Positions 1 through 9,342 of a stretch of DNA of 64,000 nucleotides are shown in pieces. Positions within the stretch are counted from its first letter, which is position 1. Every line of letters begins with the position of its first letter. A program made the translations under genes and the position numbers. The stretch covers positions 1 to 64,000 of the forward strand of contig CAZJDX010000003.1 in NCBI GenBank assembly GCA_964544885.1, read 5' to 3'. Under the pieces are notes generated by a model. It was not told where the DNA came from, searched no databases, and saw nothing but the letters and a program-made list of their open reading frames with translations. Source of the stretch: QQVM01 sp964544885 (GTDB lineage: Bacteria; Bacteroidota; Bacteroidia; AKYH767-A; 2013-40CM-41-45).

Positions 1-56
1 TGCTTAATGAAGTAAATATAGTAAATCTAAATAGCACAGTTTAATTTACACTCCCT

Positions 57-1088
57 TTAATTATACAAATTTTTAATATTACTCAAATCGTCTAGCTCAT
101 AAAGAACCATTGGTATTTCAAACCTATTAAGAGAAGGCTTCCCAGTATACCCGATCCATAACCGCATTTCTTCATTCAACATTTCGTCCATACTTCTATC
201 CCTTTTATTTGTAACTATTATGAGTACATGTGAATGCGTATGATGAGTAGTCCTAAATGTATTTATAGCTTCAAACCATTTACAATACTTATAAATAAGC
301 TCTCTTGATTTATTCGAAAGTTGATTAGTTATATATGAGTTGTCACAACCTCTTCCATCATCAACGATGACATGAAAATATTTATGATCAGATGGACCGT
401 CATCTGTTTTATGATATGCATCCCAGTAGGTATGGTAAGCAGTGGTTTTTATTGAAACATTCCTCTTAATTTTCGTGTATCCCAATTTCCAACAACCTAC
501 ATTACTTGAATCATTTTCATTAAATAAAAGTTCAGGATCATAACTTAAGCTTAAATTAGTTTCGCCATTTTCCAAACCCGGAATGATTAAGAAATCTTCA
601 ATCCACTTACTCAGTGCCTTCTCAACAATTGATAATACAAAATCCTCTGAAAGATTAGAAGGAGTCTTCTCTGCTAAAAATTGTTCAACTGTTCTTTGAC
701 TTATAATACCAAACACTTCCTTCATATCATTAGTATAGTTCTCATGTAGCTTGTCAATTTTGTACTCTTTCTTCAGGTGAATTTCACTAACTTTCTTATC
801 ATTCTCTTGAAAGATAGCAGCTTGTCTTTTCAAATTATCCGAATGAATTTTTTTTATGGTTCTAAGATTTGATTCGTGCTGAGCCAATAGCTCACTTTTA
901 TTCTCTGATTCTACCTTTTCAGTTCCTATCAATGTTGCTAAACTAGAAAACAAAGCTAGAATGGCGGCGAGAGTAAGCAATGTTGCTTTATACTCACTTA
1001 AAGCTGAAAATTTGTCGATTAGCAGCCCTATTAAAGCTGCAATGAATGACAAAATTATGGCGATAGTTAAAAGTGAGTGTCCGGACAT
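57..1088 (-). CDS. Membrane-anchored coiled-coil protein of unknown function
   Basis: A 343-residue protein whose function I do not recognise. Residues about 5-25 and 35-55 are strongly hydrophobic and should form two membrane segments. They are followed by a charged helical stretch (about 58-125) rich in Glu, Lys and His that looks like a coiled coil. The C-terminal 200 residues look globular and soluble, with many aromatic and Asp residues. The start is an ATG close to the first hydrophobic segment. It lies next to the remains of a type I restriction gene, so it may come from an old defence or accessory island, but that is only inference from position. Confidence 0.6.
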   Translation of the reverse strand: MSGHSLLTIAIILSFIAALIGLLIDKFSALSEYKATLLTLAAILALFSSLATLIGTEKVESENKSELLAQHESNLRTIKKIHSDNLKRQAAIFQENDKKVSEIHLKKEYKIDKLHENYTNDMKEVFGIISQRTVEQFLAEKTPSNLSEDFVLSIVEKALSKWIEDFLIIPGLENGETNLSLSYDPELLFNENDSSNVGCWKLGYTKIKRNVSIKTTAYHTYWDAYHKTDDGPSDHKYFHVIVDDGRGCDNSYITNQLSNKSRELIYKYCKWFEAINTFRTTHHTHSHVLIIVTNKRDRSMDEMLNEEMRLWIGYTGKPSLNRFEIPMVLYELDDLSNIKNLYN

Positions 1089-1150
1089 TAACTAAAATAT
1101 TATTGTAAGCCTTTTAAAAGATCGCACAAAAATACTGATTACTTATCAAA

Positions 1151-1483
1151 TCAATCCTCATTAAACTTCTTATAAACCTTCCTCACCAACCAATCCTTCA
1201 CATCTCCTCTAAAGCTATCATTTTCCATAATCTTATCGAAAATTTCTTCGTTAGATTCCATGCGGTCAATTAGGATTTGGATAAATATTTCATCGAAGGC
1301 ATATTTGAAATTATCGAGCGGATTACTTTGGGCACGCACTTTCAGTTCATCGTTTTCAATCAAAGCCTATTCCAGTTGTTCAAAATATAGACGGTCTGCT
1401 TCAGTGAAATCAGTGCCGAATTTATTGTTGAGCAGAGTAATAATATTACTGAGTTTGTCCTTTTCTTCCTTGGATCGGCTGAT
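1151..1483 (-). pseudogene. hsdR: 3' remnant of type I restriction endonuclease subunit R, with in-frame amber codon
   Basis: The minus strand encodes about 110 residues resembling the extreme C-terminus of HsdR proteins: a helical part ending near FGTDFTEADRLYFEQLE, then NPLDNFKYAFDEIF, then a stretch ending VRKVYKKFNED. The two halves are in the same reading frame, separated only by a TAG at 1367-1369. Nothing upstream (1484-1850) resembles the rest of HsdR, which is normally about 1000 residues, and no hsdM or hsdS is present. It is therefore a decayed fragment. Translation of the lower half as a 70-residue peptide is possible but unlikely to be useful. Assignment rests on remembered family motifs. 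Confidence 0.65.
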
Positions 1484-1547
1484 ACCGGCTTCAGTCGTTG
1501 GGTTTAGGTGGTGCACTCCTTGAATCTGAAGGACTAAATCCCCGCTT

Positions 1548-1568
1548 CGCAGGATTTGCAATCCTGCG
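1548..1568. repeat. REP-like perfect palindrome
   Basis: CGCAGGATT, a TGC spacer and AATCCTGCG form a perfect 9-bp stem. GC-rich palindromes containing a GGATTTGCAATCC-type core are scattered in many Bacteroidota genomes, often near REP-associated transposases. No transposase is seen here, and only one copy is in the window. It sits at the edge of the hsdR remnant. Confidence 0.35.
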
Positions 1569-1852
1569 CTTACTTGCAATTCATCCCCCCGCCCGCCGGA
1601 ATGTTGTGTGTAAGCCCTTGCGCAGGCTCATTCAGCCAAGCGGAAGCCGCAATCAATGCTCAGATGACAAATGGTTTCCATACCTAAACAATAAAGATAA
1701 TTGTACTTGTCGCTTTAGATCTCGGTTCAACAAATTCCTCTCATAAAGTCAATTTGCAATAGGTCTGCGACAAACCAGCCATACACAAGTGTAAGGGTAT
1801 ACATGATGTGAGAAAAAAATGCCATTTTTGTCATACAATTTGCGGATGACTT

Positions 1853-4666
1853 ATGGATTACAATTTCAGGGAAGTTGAAAGAAAATGGCAGCAGTACTGG
1901 AAAGACAATCAAACCTTTACAACCGGGACTGACCCTTCAAAACCCAAATTTTATGTATTGGATATGTTTCCCTATCCCTCCGGTTCCGGATTGCATGTGG
2001 GACATCCGCTGGGTTATATCGCTTCGGATATTTATGCACGCTTTAAACGTCTCAAAGGTTTCAATGTCTTGCATCCGATGGGTTATGACTCCTTTGGCTT
2101 GCCGGCAGAACAGTATGCCATACAAACCGGACAGGCCCCTGCCATCACCACCAGTCAGAATATCAGCCGCTATCGTGAACAGCTCGACAAACTTGGTCTT
2201 TCATTCGACTGGAGCCGGGAAGTCCGTACTTCAGATCCTTCCTATTATAAATGGACCCAATGGATTTTCCTGAAACTGTTCGGCTCCTGGTATAACCGGA
2301 AAAGTGATAAGGCCGAGCCGGTTGAAACGCTCATCGAAGAGTTCAACAGAAACGGTAACGTTCATGTTGATGCTGCCACTGATCAGGAATTTCTTTTCAC
2401 GGCAAAGGATTGGCAGGGCTATTCAGAAAAAAGACAAGCGGAGATCCTTCTCAACTACCGCCTGGCCTATATATCCGAAGCATCGGTCAACTGGTGTCCC
2501 GCCCTGGGAACGGTGCTGGCCAATGAAGAAGTGAAAGACGGATTCAGTGAAAGAGGTGGTCATCCGGTGATCAGAAAAATGATGAAACAATGGAGCCTTC
2601 GCATCACGGCCTATGCAGGGCGCCTGCTCAATGACCTTGATTCAATTGACTGGAACGAATCCATCAAAGAACAGCAAAGAAACTGGATTGGAAAAAGCGA
2701 AGGGGCACAACTGGAATTCAAGGTGCAGAATTCAGAATACGGTATTGAAGTTTTCACTACCCGTCCCGATACGATTTTCGGCGCTACCTTCATGACCCTG
2801 GCGCCGGAACATGAGTTGGTGGATATGATTACAAGCCCTGAACAAAGGGAAAAGGTTCAGGAGTATGTCCGGGAGGCGACGGCCCGGTCGGACAGAGACC
2901 GGATGGCGGATGTTAAAAGAATCAGCGGTGTTTTTACCGGGGCTTATGCAGAACATCCTTTTACAGGAAAACCTATACCTGTATGGATAGGCGATTACGT
3001 ACTGGCGGGATATGGTACCGGCGCGGTTATGTCCGTTCCTGCTCATGATGAAAGAGATCATGCCTTTGCCAAACATTTTTCACTGCCAATTACCGAGGTC
3101 ATTAAAAGTGACGTCAATGTTCAGGAAGAATCCTATGACGCGAAAGACGGCACCTGCGTGAATTCAGATTTTTTAAACGGCCTGAGTGTTAAAGAGGCCA
3201 TGCGCCGTATTGTTGAGGAGATTACCCGAAGAGGCATAGGGAAGGGGAGAACAAATTTCCGTTTGCGCGATGCCATTTTCGGTCGCCAGCGCTATTGGGG
3301 CGAACCGATTCCAGTCTATTATAAAGAGGGAATTCCTTACCCGCTGGATGCTTCCGAATTGCCGCTGATCCTGCCGGAAGTTGACAAATACCTGCCGACA
3401 GAAGATGGAGAACCGCCGCTGGCAAGAGCCGGCGGATGGAAATACCGGGGAAAATATGAGTATGAGCTGAGCACCATGCCCGGCTGGGCCGGCTCTTCCT
3501 GGTACTTTCTCAGGTATATGGACGCTTCGAATGCGGAAGAGTTTGCATCACAGGAAGCCATTCAGTACTGGCGTAACGTCGATCTCTATATTGGAGGCGC
3601 CGAACATGCCACCGGTCATTTGTTGTATGTGAGGTTCTGGACTAAATTTCTTTTTGACCTCGGACTGGTTCCGCTAACTGAGCCGGCGAATAAACTGATC
3701 AATCAGGGAATGATCCAGGGCAGGTCAAATTTTGTGTACCGCGACAGGAAATCACAAAAATTCGTCTCCTTCAACCTGAAGGATCAATACGAAACCAGCG
3801 CCTTACATGTGGATGTGAATCTGGTGGTGAATGATATTCTCGACAGGGATGCTTTCAGAGCCTGGAGACCCGAGTTTACCCAGGCAGAGTTCATACTTGA
3901 AGACAGTGTGAGTAAAACGGAATCCGTCGGAGAAAATGCGGTGTATGTGTGCGGATATGAAGTTGAGAAAATGTCGAAGTCGAAGTGGAACGTGGTCAGT
4001 CCGGATACCATGATCGAAAAATACGGAGCTGACTGCCTTCGCCTCTATGAGATGTTCCTGGGACCGCTGGAACTTTCCAAACCCTGGAATACCAACGGCA
4101 TAAGCGGTACCTCCAATTTCATACGAAAACTCTGGAAACTTTTTCATCATCCTTCCGGACAGGGTCAGGATCTGGCCTGGTATGTGAGTGAGGATGAACC
4201 ATCAAAAACTGAGTTGAAAACCCTGCATAAGACAATAAAGAAGATCACGGAAGACATCGAGCGCTATTCATTCAACACCTCTGTAAGTAATTTTATGATC
4301 TGTGTGAATGAGCTTACTGATCTTAAATGTAATAAAAGAGCAATCCTTGAACCCCTTGTGATTTTGGTTTCTCCCTATGCGCCTCATATCGCGGAGGAAC
4401 TTTGGCAAAAACTCGGACACAAGCAAAGTATCAGTCATGCCCGCTTTCCCGAATTCAATGATGCCTTCCTTACCGAGGACAGATTTGCTTATCCGATCTC
4501 ACTCAATGGTAAAACAAAGTTTAATCTTGAACTGGCTTTGTCACTCAATAAAGCAGAGATCGAACAGGAAGTACTCAATGCCGAGGAGGTGAAAAAACTG
4601 CTGGCGGGGCAGGCTCCAAAGAAGGTGGTCGTTGTGCCGGGCCGGATCGTCAATATCGTTATGTGA
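1853..4666 (+). CDS. leuS: Leucyl-tRNA synthetase
   Basis: Class I aminoacyl-tRNA synthetase that charges tRNA-Leu with leucine in the cytosol. At 937 residues it is full length. The HIGH signature appears as HVGH (48-51) within SGSGLHVGHPLGY. The KMSKS signature is near residues 705-709 (EKMSKSKWNVV). The CP1 editing domain lies between, with the TTRPDTIFGATFM threonine-rich motif and the VPAHDERD motif. An extra stretch of about 70 residues just before KMSKS (starting RDRKSQKF) is typical of Bacteroidota LeuRS. The C-terminal end VVVVPGRIVNIVM is the usual one. The ATG start leaves the conserved YNFREVERKWQQYW beginning intact. Transcribed alone or with scpB downstream. Confidence 0.97.
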   Translation: MDYNFREVERKWQQYWKDNQTFTTGTDPSKPKFYVLDMFPYPSGSGLHVGHPLGYIASDIYARFKRLKGFNVLHPMGYDSFGLPAEQYAIQTGQAPAITTSQNISRYREQLDKLGLSFDWSREVRTSDPSYYKWTQWIFLKLFGSWYNRKSDKAEPVETLIEEFNRNGNVHVDAATDQEFLFTAKDWQGYSEKRQAEILLNYRLAYISEASVNWCPALGTVLANEEVKDGFSERGGHPVIRKMMKQWSLRITAYAGRLLNDLDSIDWNESIKEQQRNWIGKSEGAQLEFKVQNSEYGIEVFTTRPDTIFGATFMTLAPEHELVDMITSPEQREKVQEYVREATARSDRDRMADVKRISGVFTGAYAEHPFTGKPIPVWIGDYVLAGYGTGAVMSVPAHDERDHAFAKHFSLPITEVIKSDVNVQEESYDAKDGTCVNSDFLNGLSVKEAMRRIVEEITRRGIGKGRTNFRLRDAIFGRQRYWGEPIPVYYKEGIPYPLDASELPLILPEVDKYLPTEDGEPPLARAGGWKYRGKYEYELSTMPGWAGSSWYFLRYMDASNAEEFASQEAIQYWRNVDLYIGGAEHATGHLLYVRFWTKFLFDLGLVPLTEPANKLINQGMIQGRSNFVYRDRKSQKFVSFNLKDQYETSALHVDVNLVVNDILDRDAFRAWRPEFTQAEFILEDSVSKTESVGENAVYVCGYEVEKMSKSKWNVVSPDTMIEKYGADCLRLYEMFLGPLELSKPWNTNGISGTSNFIRKLWKLFHHPSGQGQDLAWYVSEDEPSKTELKTLHKTIKKITEDIERYSFNTSVSNFMICVNELTDLKCNKRAILEPLVILVSPYAPHIAEELWQKLGHKQSISHARFPEFNDAFLTEDRFAYPISLNGKTKFNLELALSLNKAEIEQEVLNAEEVKKLLAGQAPKKVVVVPGRIVNIVM

Positions 4667-4831
4667 TGAATCAATCGTCTTCGGTTTCTGATCAGGACAA
4701 ATTTTCGTTTCCTTGAAAATTATTGACTTTGTAAACAAGGTTTTAGTTGAAAAAGAAGCTGTGAGACTTGTGAGAATTGGCGAAAATAGTCTAATTTGCC
4801 GGCTCTAATCAACAATTTGGAATCCCTGAAA

Positions 4832-5707
4832 ATGAACCTGTTAAATCAACATATAGAAGCCCTGATCTTTTGTTCGGAGCAGAGTATCTCCATTGATGAG
4901 ATCTCCGCTTCCCTGAAATTATCCTATGATTGGGATCTGACAGATGATCAAATACTGCTTGCACTGGATCAGATCAGGCAGAAATATGCATCGGAGGATT
5001 ATCCATTTTGTCTTGAGGAGATTTCTGAAGGGTATCAATTCCTCTCTAAGAAAGAATTTCATGCCACCATATCCGCTCTGATACAACACAAGTCAAAGAA
5101 AAAACTTTCTGTGGCTCAGATGGAAACTCTGTCCATTATCGCCTACAAGCAACCGATCACAAAGAGCGAAGTGGAACATATCAGGGGCGTGAATTGCGAT
5201 TATGCCATTCATAAATTACTGGAGAAGGATATGATCAGTATCTCCGGCAAGAGTGAAGGAGCAGGTAGGCCTGTTCTTTATTCTACCAGTAAGAATTTCA
5301 TGGATTATTTTGGTATCCAGAATCCCAAAGACCTGCCGCAATTGAAAGACCTTCACCTGGAGCAGAATGAGATCGGTGTGGCAACTGAATTTAATGGTGA
5401 TGAGACGGTTCCTGACACAGCCTTAGTTCCGGAAAACGAAGTGGTGGAGAATGCCGGAGAAGTTCATGCCGGTGAACTTCTGATGGAATCAACAGAACAT
5501 CACGCAATCGCTGAAACGGATATGTCGCCGGAAGCATTGACCGGTGCCATGACCCATGTCGATAATCTTTCGGATGCTGATGAAGAGATTGATTTAATAC
5601 TTCCCGATCGCAAAGCGATATTTATTGAAAGTCAGATGAAGACGGATCAGGAAGAAATCGAAGGCGCGAATGACAAGAGCGAGGAAGCTGACGATACCTT
5701 GTCCTGA
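4832..5707 (+). CDS. scpB: Segregation and condensation protein B
   Basis: Winged-helix kleisin-interacting subunit of the SMC-ScpAB condensin complex, which compacts and segregates the chromosome. The first about 180 residues carry the two ScpB winged helices, with the hallmarks IEALIFCSEQSI, SVAQMETLSIIAYKQPITKSEVEHIRG and the SGKSEGAGRPVLYSTS turn. The last about 110 residues are an acidic low-complexity tail, longer than in typical ScpB. I start at the ATG at 4832 (MNLLNQHIEAL); an in-frame TTG 36 bases upstream only adds residues outside the conserved domain. No scpA is in the window. A weak stem-loop follows at 5727-5742. Confidence 0.93.
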   Translation: MNLLNQHIEALIFCSEQSISIDEISASLKLSYDWDLTDDQILLALDQIRQKYASEDYPFCLEEISEGYQFLSKKEFHATISALIQHKSKKKLSVAQMETLSIIAYKQPITKSEVEHIRGVNCDYAIHKLLEKDMISISGKSEGAGRPVLYSTSKNFMDYFGIQNPKDLPQLKDLHLEQNEIGVATEFNGDETVPDTALVPENEVVENAGEVHAGELLMESTEHHAIAETDMSPEALTGAMTHVDNLSDADEEIDLILPDRKAIFIESQMKTDQEEIEGANDKSEEADDTLS

Positions 5708-5726
5708 AAAAACGTTTTCTGAATTA

Positions 5727-5742
5727 AAAGACCCCGGTCTTT
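5727..5742 (+). terminator. Weak terminator-like stem-loop after scpB
   Basis: AAAGAC, a CCCG loop and GTCTTT form a 6-bp stem, followed a few bases later by a run of five T at 5746-5750. The stem is short, so it is only a possible terminator. Confidence 0.3.
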
Positions 5743-5832
5743 CGGATTTTTCCAGATCATCTAATTTTACCTTGAATATGAGGAATCCATGAGCATGGCA
5801 TGCAATGGAACAATCTTTGTAAATATTTCCAC

Positions 5833-6621
5833 ATGGACAAAAGACCACTGATAATCTGTCTTGCCTCATTTCTTCTATCAAGCTCTTCCGCTTACTCTCA
5901 AAAGCAACTTCGTGAAATTAATAATGTCGCTTTTAAACGGGGAGAGATTTTAAAATTCAGAATACACTATGGATTTGTTGATGCCGGCGAAGCTGTCCTT
6001 GAAGTGAAGAAAGAGGTGAAGGATATAGGCGGCCGGCCCAGTTATCACGTTGTCGGTACCGGAAGAACACTCGGCGCATTCGACTGGTTTTTTAAAGTTC
6101 GCGACCGTTATGAAAGCGTGATCGACGAGAGAGCGATGGTGCCCTGGCTTTTTATTCGCCGCGTAAATGAGGGAGGTTACATCATTAATCAGAATGTAAG
6201 CTTTGATCATTACAGGGATTCCGCCAGGAGCGAGAAGAAAACAATTTCGATTCCCGAAAATACACAAGATCTCATCTCGGCATTTTATTATGCACGGACA
6301 ATTGACTTCAGCAATGCCCAGATAGGGGATCAGTTCCATATCAGCGGCTATCTCGATGACCAGATCATTCCTTTAAATCTGAAATTTCTTGGAAGGGAAG
6401 AAGTAAAAACCAAACATGGTAATTTCCGTTGCCTGAAACTCCGTCCGATGTTACAGGAGGGAAGGGTGTTCAAAGAACAGGAAGATATGACTGTTTGGGT
6501 CAGCGACGACAAGAATCATATACCCGTGCGCGTTCAAACCAATATCCTGATCGGTTCCATTAAAATGGATTTGACCTCATTTGAGAATCTTGCGAATCCT
6601 CCTGCCATTTCAGACCGATGA
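5833..6621 (+). CDS. Secreted DUF3108 protein
   Basis: A 262-residue protein with an N-terminal signal peptide (hydrophobic 5-20, ending SAYSQ) and one DUF3108 domain covering most of the rest (from FKRGEILKFRIHYGFVDAGEA to the SIKMDLTSFE strand). Members are exported beta-rich proteins of unknown biochemical function in Bacteroidota and Proteobacteria, thought to sit in the periplasm. The ATG at 5833 is preferred because it opens the signal peptide; an upstream in-frame start would add 11 polar residues before it. The next gene starts 49 bases downstream, and both starts share a similar upstream context (A-rich then TTTCCACATGG or TTTTCACATGG). Confidence 0.85.
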   Translation: MDKRPLIICLASFLLSSSSAYSQKQLREINNVAFKRGEILKFRIHYGFVDAGEAVLEVKKEVKDIGGRPSYHVVGTGRTLGAFDWFFKVRDRYESVIDERAMVPWLFIRRVNEGGYIINQNVSFDHYRDSARSEKKTISIPENTQDLISAFYYARTIDFSNAQIGDQFHISGYLDDQIIPLNLKFLGREEVKTKHGNFRCLKLRPMLQEGRVFKEQEDMTVWVSDDKNHIPVRVQTNILIGSIKMDLTSFENLANPPAISDR

Positions 6622-6670
6622 TTTTTTATTTTTCAATCATCCCCTGAAGTATCTTTATAAAAATTTTCAC

Positions 6671-7642
6671 ATGGAACTCAAACCGGAAATCATTGAAAGG
6701 ATTCAGGCATTGGAAAAGAAATACCTGTCTATGGGTCAGGATCTGACATCCTATCTCGACGGCCTTTTATATGCCGATTACCTTACCTATTGGGATTATA
6801 TACATCTGGATACACTGCTCTCATTGCAGAATCCGAAAACCAGTTTCCCTGATGAGGAGATCTTCATCATGTATCATCAGATAACGGAATTATATTTCAA
6901 ATTATCTCTTCATGAATACCGGCAATTGGCAGATAAGCCAGCCCTGAATGCGGCATTCTTTCTGTCCCGGCTAAACAGGATCAATTGTTACTTCGATAAT
7001 CTTATCCGCTCCTTTGAAGTGATGGTTGCCGGGATGGAACCGGATCAATTCCTGAAGTTCAGGATGAGCCTGCTTCCGGCCAGTGGATTTCAAAGCGTTC
7101 AATACCGGATGATCGAGATATGCTCAACAGATTTCATCCGGCTTGTTGATAAAGACGTGCGTGAAAAACTTGAAAAGCAGAATTCGTCTGCGGAAGAAAT
7201 GTTCGCGCACATTTACTGGAAAGCCGGTGCAACCGAACTGGCCAGTGGAAAGCCTACATTAACTCTGAGGCAGTTTGAGGAAAAATATTCGAAGTCATTG
7301 CTTGAACTTGCAAAACAATTCAGTCAGAAAAATCTGTGGAAGCTTTATTGCAGTCTTCCCCGCGAAGACCAAAAAGACGAAAGGATTGTAAGCGGGTTGA
7401 AATTGCTGGATGCGAGCGTCAATGTTAATTGGCCATTGAGTCATTACAAATCCGCTGTTCGCTACCTGCAAAAAGATCCTGAGGATATCAAGGCTACAGG
7501 TGGAACAAACTGGCAGAAATATCTGCCTCCAAGATTTCAGAAAAGGATATTTTATCCGGCTTTATACAGCGTTGAAGAAATAAGAGACTGGGGCAAGAGT
7601 TGGGTCACAAAAGAAGTATTTGGAAATTCAACTAATAAATAG
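6671..7642 (+). CDS. Tryptophan 2,3-dioxygenase family protein
   Basis: Haem-dependent dioxygenase that opens the indole ring of L-tryptophan to N-formylkynurenine, the first step of the kynurenine pathway. 323 residues. Family marks seen are YWDYIHLDTLLSLQNP near residue 37, the distal-His motif YHQITELYFKLSLHE (about 74-88), the LPASGFQSVQYRMIE segment, and the C-terminal SHYKSAVRYL His region followed by KATGGTNWQKYLPP, which matches the proximal haem His and the GGT substrate loop. The ATG at 6671 sits directly before MELKPEII; the longer upstream frame reads through the previous gene's end. Other kynurenine genes are not in the window, so pathway role is inferred. Confidence 0.85.
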   Translation: MELKPEIIERIQALEKKYLSMGQDLTSYLDGLLYADYLTYWDYIHLDTLLSLQNPKTSFPDEEIFIMYHQITELYFKLSLHEYRQLADKPALNAAFFLSRLNRINCYFDNLIRSFEVMVAGMEPDQFLKFRMSLLPASGFQSVQYRMIEICSTDFIRLVDKDVREKLEKQNSSAEEMFAHIYWKAGATELASGKPTLTLRQFEEKYSKSLLELAKQFSQKNLWKLYCSLPREDQKDERIVSGLKLLDASVNVNWPLSHYKSAVRYLQKDPEDIKATGGTNWQKYLPPRFQKRIFYPALYSVEEIRDWGKSWVTKEVFGNSTNK

Positions 7643-7799
7643 TCAGCCTGCTTTTTACTGGTTGAATTGAGGTTGCAATCCTTCGATCTCAGGTTTAGCA
7701 GCAAGGGGGACCAAGCCTTTTCACAAAATAATATGCTTGAATATCAATACAATAGAACAATTACAGTAGAAATAATTAGGTTTATAGTATAAATAACTT

Positions 7800-7807
7800 T
7801 ATGTTTG
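7800..7807 (+). promoter_or_regulatory. Putative -7 promoter element (TATGTTTG)
   Basis: Matches the Bacteroidota -7 consensus TAnnTTTG and lies 27 bases before the ATG at 7834. No good -33 TTTG is seen at the standard distance, so support is partial. Confidence 0.35.
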
Positions 7808-7833
7808 TGACCTCATTTCTAAATTTATAAATC

Positions 7834-8436
7834 ATGGCTTACACTGAACAGCAACCCGGGGATACCGAAAGTCTGGAAATCATCAGCAGGATGATCAATT
7901 CGGCAAAACAAGATCTGGAAGATAACAGTTTCCATTACCTTCTCTGGGGATGGCTTGTATTACTTGCCTGCGCCATCCACTTCACGCTCCTTGAAATGAA
8001 CCTTCTCCACCCTTACATAGGCTGGGTGATACTTATGCCAGCAGGAGGGATTTTTTCCGCCATCTATGGTTACAGGCAGGAGAGGAAGCAGCGGGTAAAA
8101 ACATATACGGATGAAGTGTTTAAATATGTCCTGATTTCCTTTCTGGTTGCACTGATCACTGTTCTTGCATTTATGACTAAGCTCGGTGAAATGACATACC
8201 CGCTTGTCATGATCATTTACGGGACTTGGTTGTTTACATCCGGTGGACTTATAAAATTCCGTCCGCTGATATATGGAGGTATCATCAACTGGGTAATCGG
8301 TATATCAGCAGCATTTATAACATTTGAGTATCAGTTGATGGCACTTGCACTAGCGGTGTTGCTTGGCTATATTATTCCGGGATATATGCTGAAAGCGAAA
8401 TTCAGCAAGAGTAAGTTAACAGCCGCAAACGTTTAA
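7834..8436 (+). CDS. Six-TM membrane protein of unknown function
   Basis: 200 residues, with about six hydrophobic segments beginning near residue 37 (YLLWGWLVLLACAIHF) and ending in LALAVLLGYIIPGYML before a basic tail. The soluble N-terminus of about 35 residues is polar (SLEIISRMINSAKQDLEDN). I do not recognise a catalytic motif. The next gene, a small winged-helix regulator, starts 6 bases after the stop, so the two are almost certainly co-transcribed. Pairs of a small membrane protein and such a regulator are common in Bacteroidota; the regulator may control this operon. Confidence 0.75.
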   Translation: MAYTEQQPGDTESLEIISRMINSAKQDLEDNSFHYLLWGWLVLLACAIHFTLLEMNLLHPYIGWVILMPAGGIFSAIYGYRQERKQRVKTYTDEVFKYVLISFLVALITVLAFMTKLGEMTYPLVMIIYGTWLFTSGGLIKFRPLIYGGIINWVIGISAAFITFEYQLMALALAVLLGYIIPGYMLKAKFSKSKLTAANV

Positions 8437-8442
8437 GCTTAC

Positions 8443-8739
8443 ATGTTCAAGGATCTGGACCCATTACTCCATAGTCAGCTTCGTCTGGCTGTCATGTCTC
8501 TGCTGATCTCGGTGAAGGAGGCTGAATTCTCTTTTTTGAAAGAGAAGACAGGCGCCAGTGCGGGGAACCTGAGCATACAACTTTCAAAACTTGCAGGTGC
8601 GGGTTATATTGATATCCGGAAATCATTCAGGGATAATTATCCTCTTACCACCTGTTCAATTACAACTGCAGGCATAAGTGCTTTCGAAAAGTATGTTTCG
8701 GATATCAGCACTTACCTGCCTTCAAAACAGAATTTATAA
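8443..8739 (+). CDS. Winged-helix transcriptional regulator
   Basis: 98-residue DNA-binding protein. The fold is visible as the helices LDPLLHSQLRLAVMSLL and FSFLKEKTGASAGNLSIQLSKLAGAGYI (the helix-turn-helix), then a wing strand (IDIRKSFRDNYPLTTCSITTAG) and a final helix. This pattern fits the ArsR/MarR-like single-domain winged-helix family (HTH_27/HTH_34 type). It is the second gene of a two-gene operon with the membrane protein upstream. Target and signal unknown. Confidence 0.8.
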   Translation: MFKDLDPLLHSQLRLAVMSLLISVKEAEFSFLKEKTGASAGNLSIQLSKLAGAGYIDIRKSFRDNYPLTTCSITTAGISAFEKYVSDISTYLPSKQNL

Positions 8740-8808
8740 TTTAACCCTGAACTTTAATCCGGTTTGTATTCCGCTCCATAATCAGATGTTAATTAAACAT
8801 TATACAAA

Positions 8809-9339
8809 ATGAAAGACAAAATATTTTACAGTGTATTACTGTTACTTCTGCCATTTCTTGTCAATGCGCAAGTGACCTCGGTGCCCGACAGTCTGGTTCT
8901 GCATAAAATGAAAAAACTTGACTGGCTTAAAGGTGAATGGAGCGGGGAGGGATGGATAAGTATCAATGGCGAACAGCATTTCTTTGAACAGGAAGAAATT
9001 ATTTCCGTCAAAGTGAAAGGAACCGTGTTCCTGATTGAAGGTATAGGACGCGATAAAGTTACTTCCGGTCTGGTACATGAAGCATTTGCCGTCTTATCCT
9101 ATGATATGATGGCCGGCAAGTATCTTATGCGTGCTTTTAAATCGGACGGCAGGTACATCGACGCTAAGGTTAGCGTATCGGATGACAGTACCTTGGTCTG
9201 GGGTTTTCAGATTGACCTGAACCCGGAAATCCGGTATACGATCAGGCAGGAAGAAGGTCAATGGCGAGAGACAGGTGAATTCAGCCTGAGCGGAACAAAG
9301 TGGACTAAGTTTTATGAAATGAGGTTGAGAAGAAAATAA
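8809..9339 (+). CDS. Secreted lipocalin-like / DUF1579-like protein
   Basis: 176 residues with a signal peptide (MKDKIFYSVLLLLLPFLVNAQ) and a beta-rich mature part that starts with KKLDWLKGEWSGEGWI. This opening and the later strands (AFAVLSYDMMAGKYLMRAF, WTKFYEMRLRRK) resemble the DUF1579/DUF6265-type beta-barrel proteins, which bind unknown small ligands. Exported to the periplasm. It faces ispG, which converges from the opposite strand with a gap of three bases. Confidence 0.65.
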   Translation: MKDKIFYSVLLLLLPFLVNAQVTSVPDSLVLHKMKKLDWLKGEWSGEGWISINGEQHFFEQEEIISVKVKGTVFLIEGIGRDKVTSGLVHEAFAVLSYDMMAGKYLMRAFKSDGRYIDAKVSVSDDSTLVWGFQIDLNPEIRYTIRQEEGQWRETGEFSLSGTKWTKFYEMRLRRK

Positions 9340-9342
9340 ATT

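Noticed and set aside
1727..1912. Minus-strand frame overlapping the leuS start
   Set aside because: It overlaps a certain gene and shows no coding features; it is a shadow frame.
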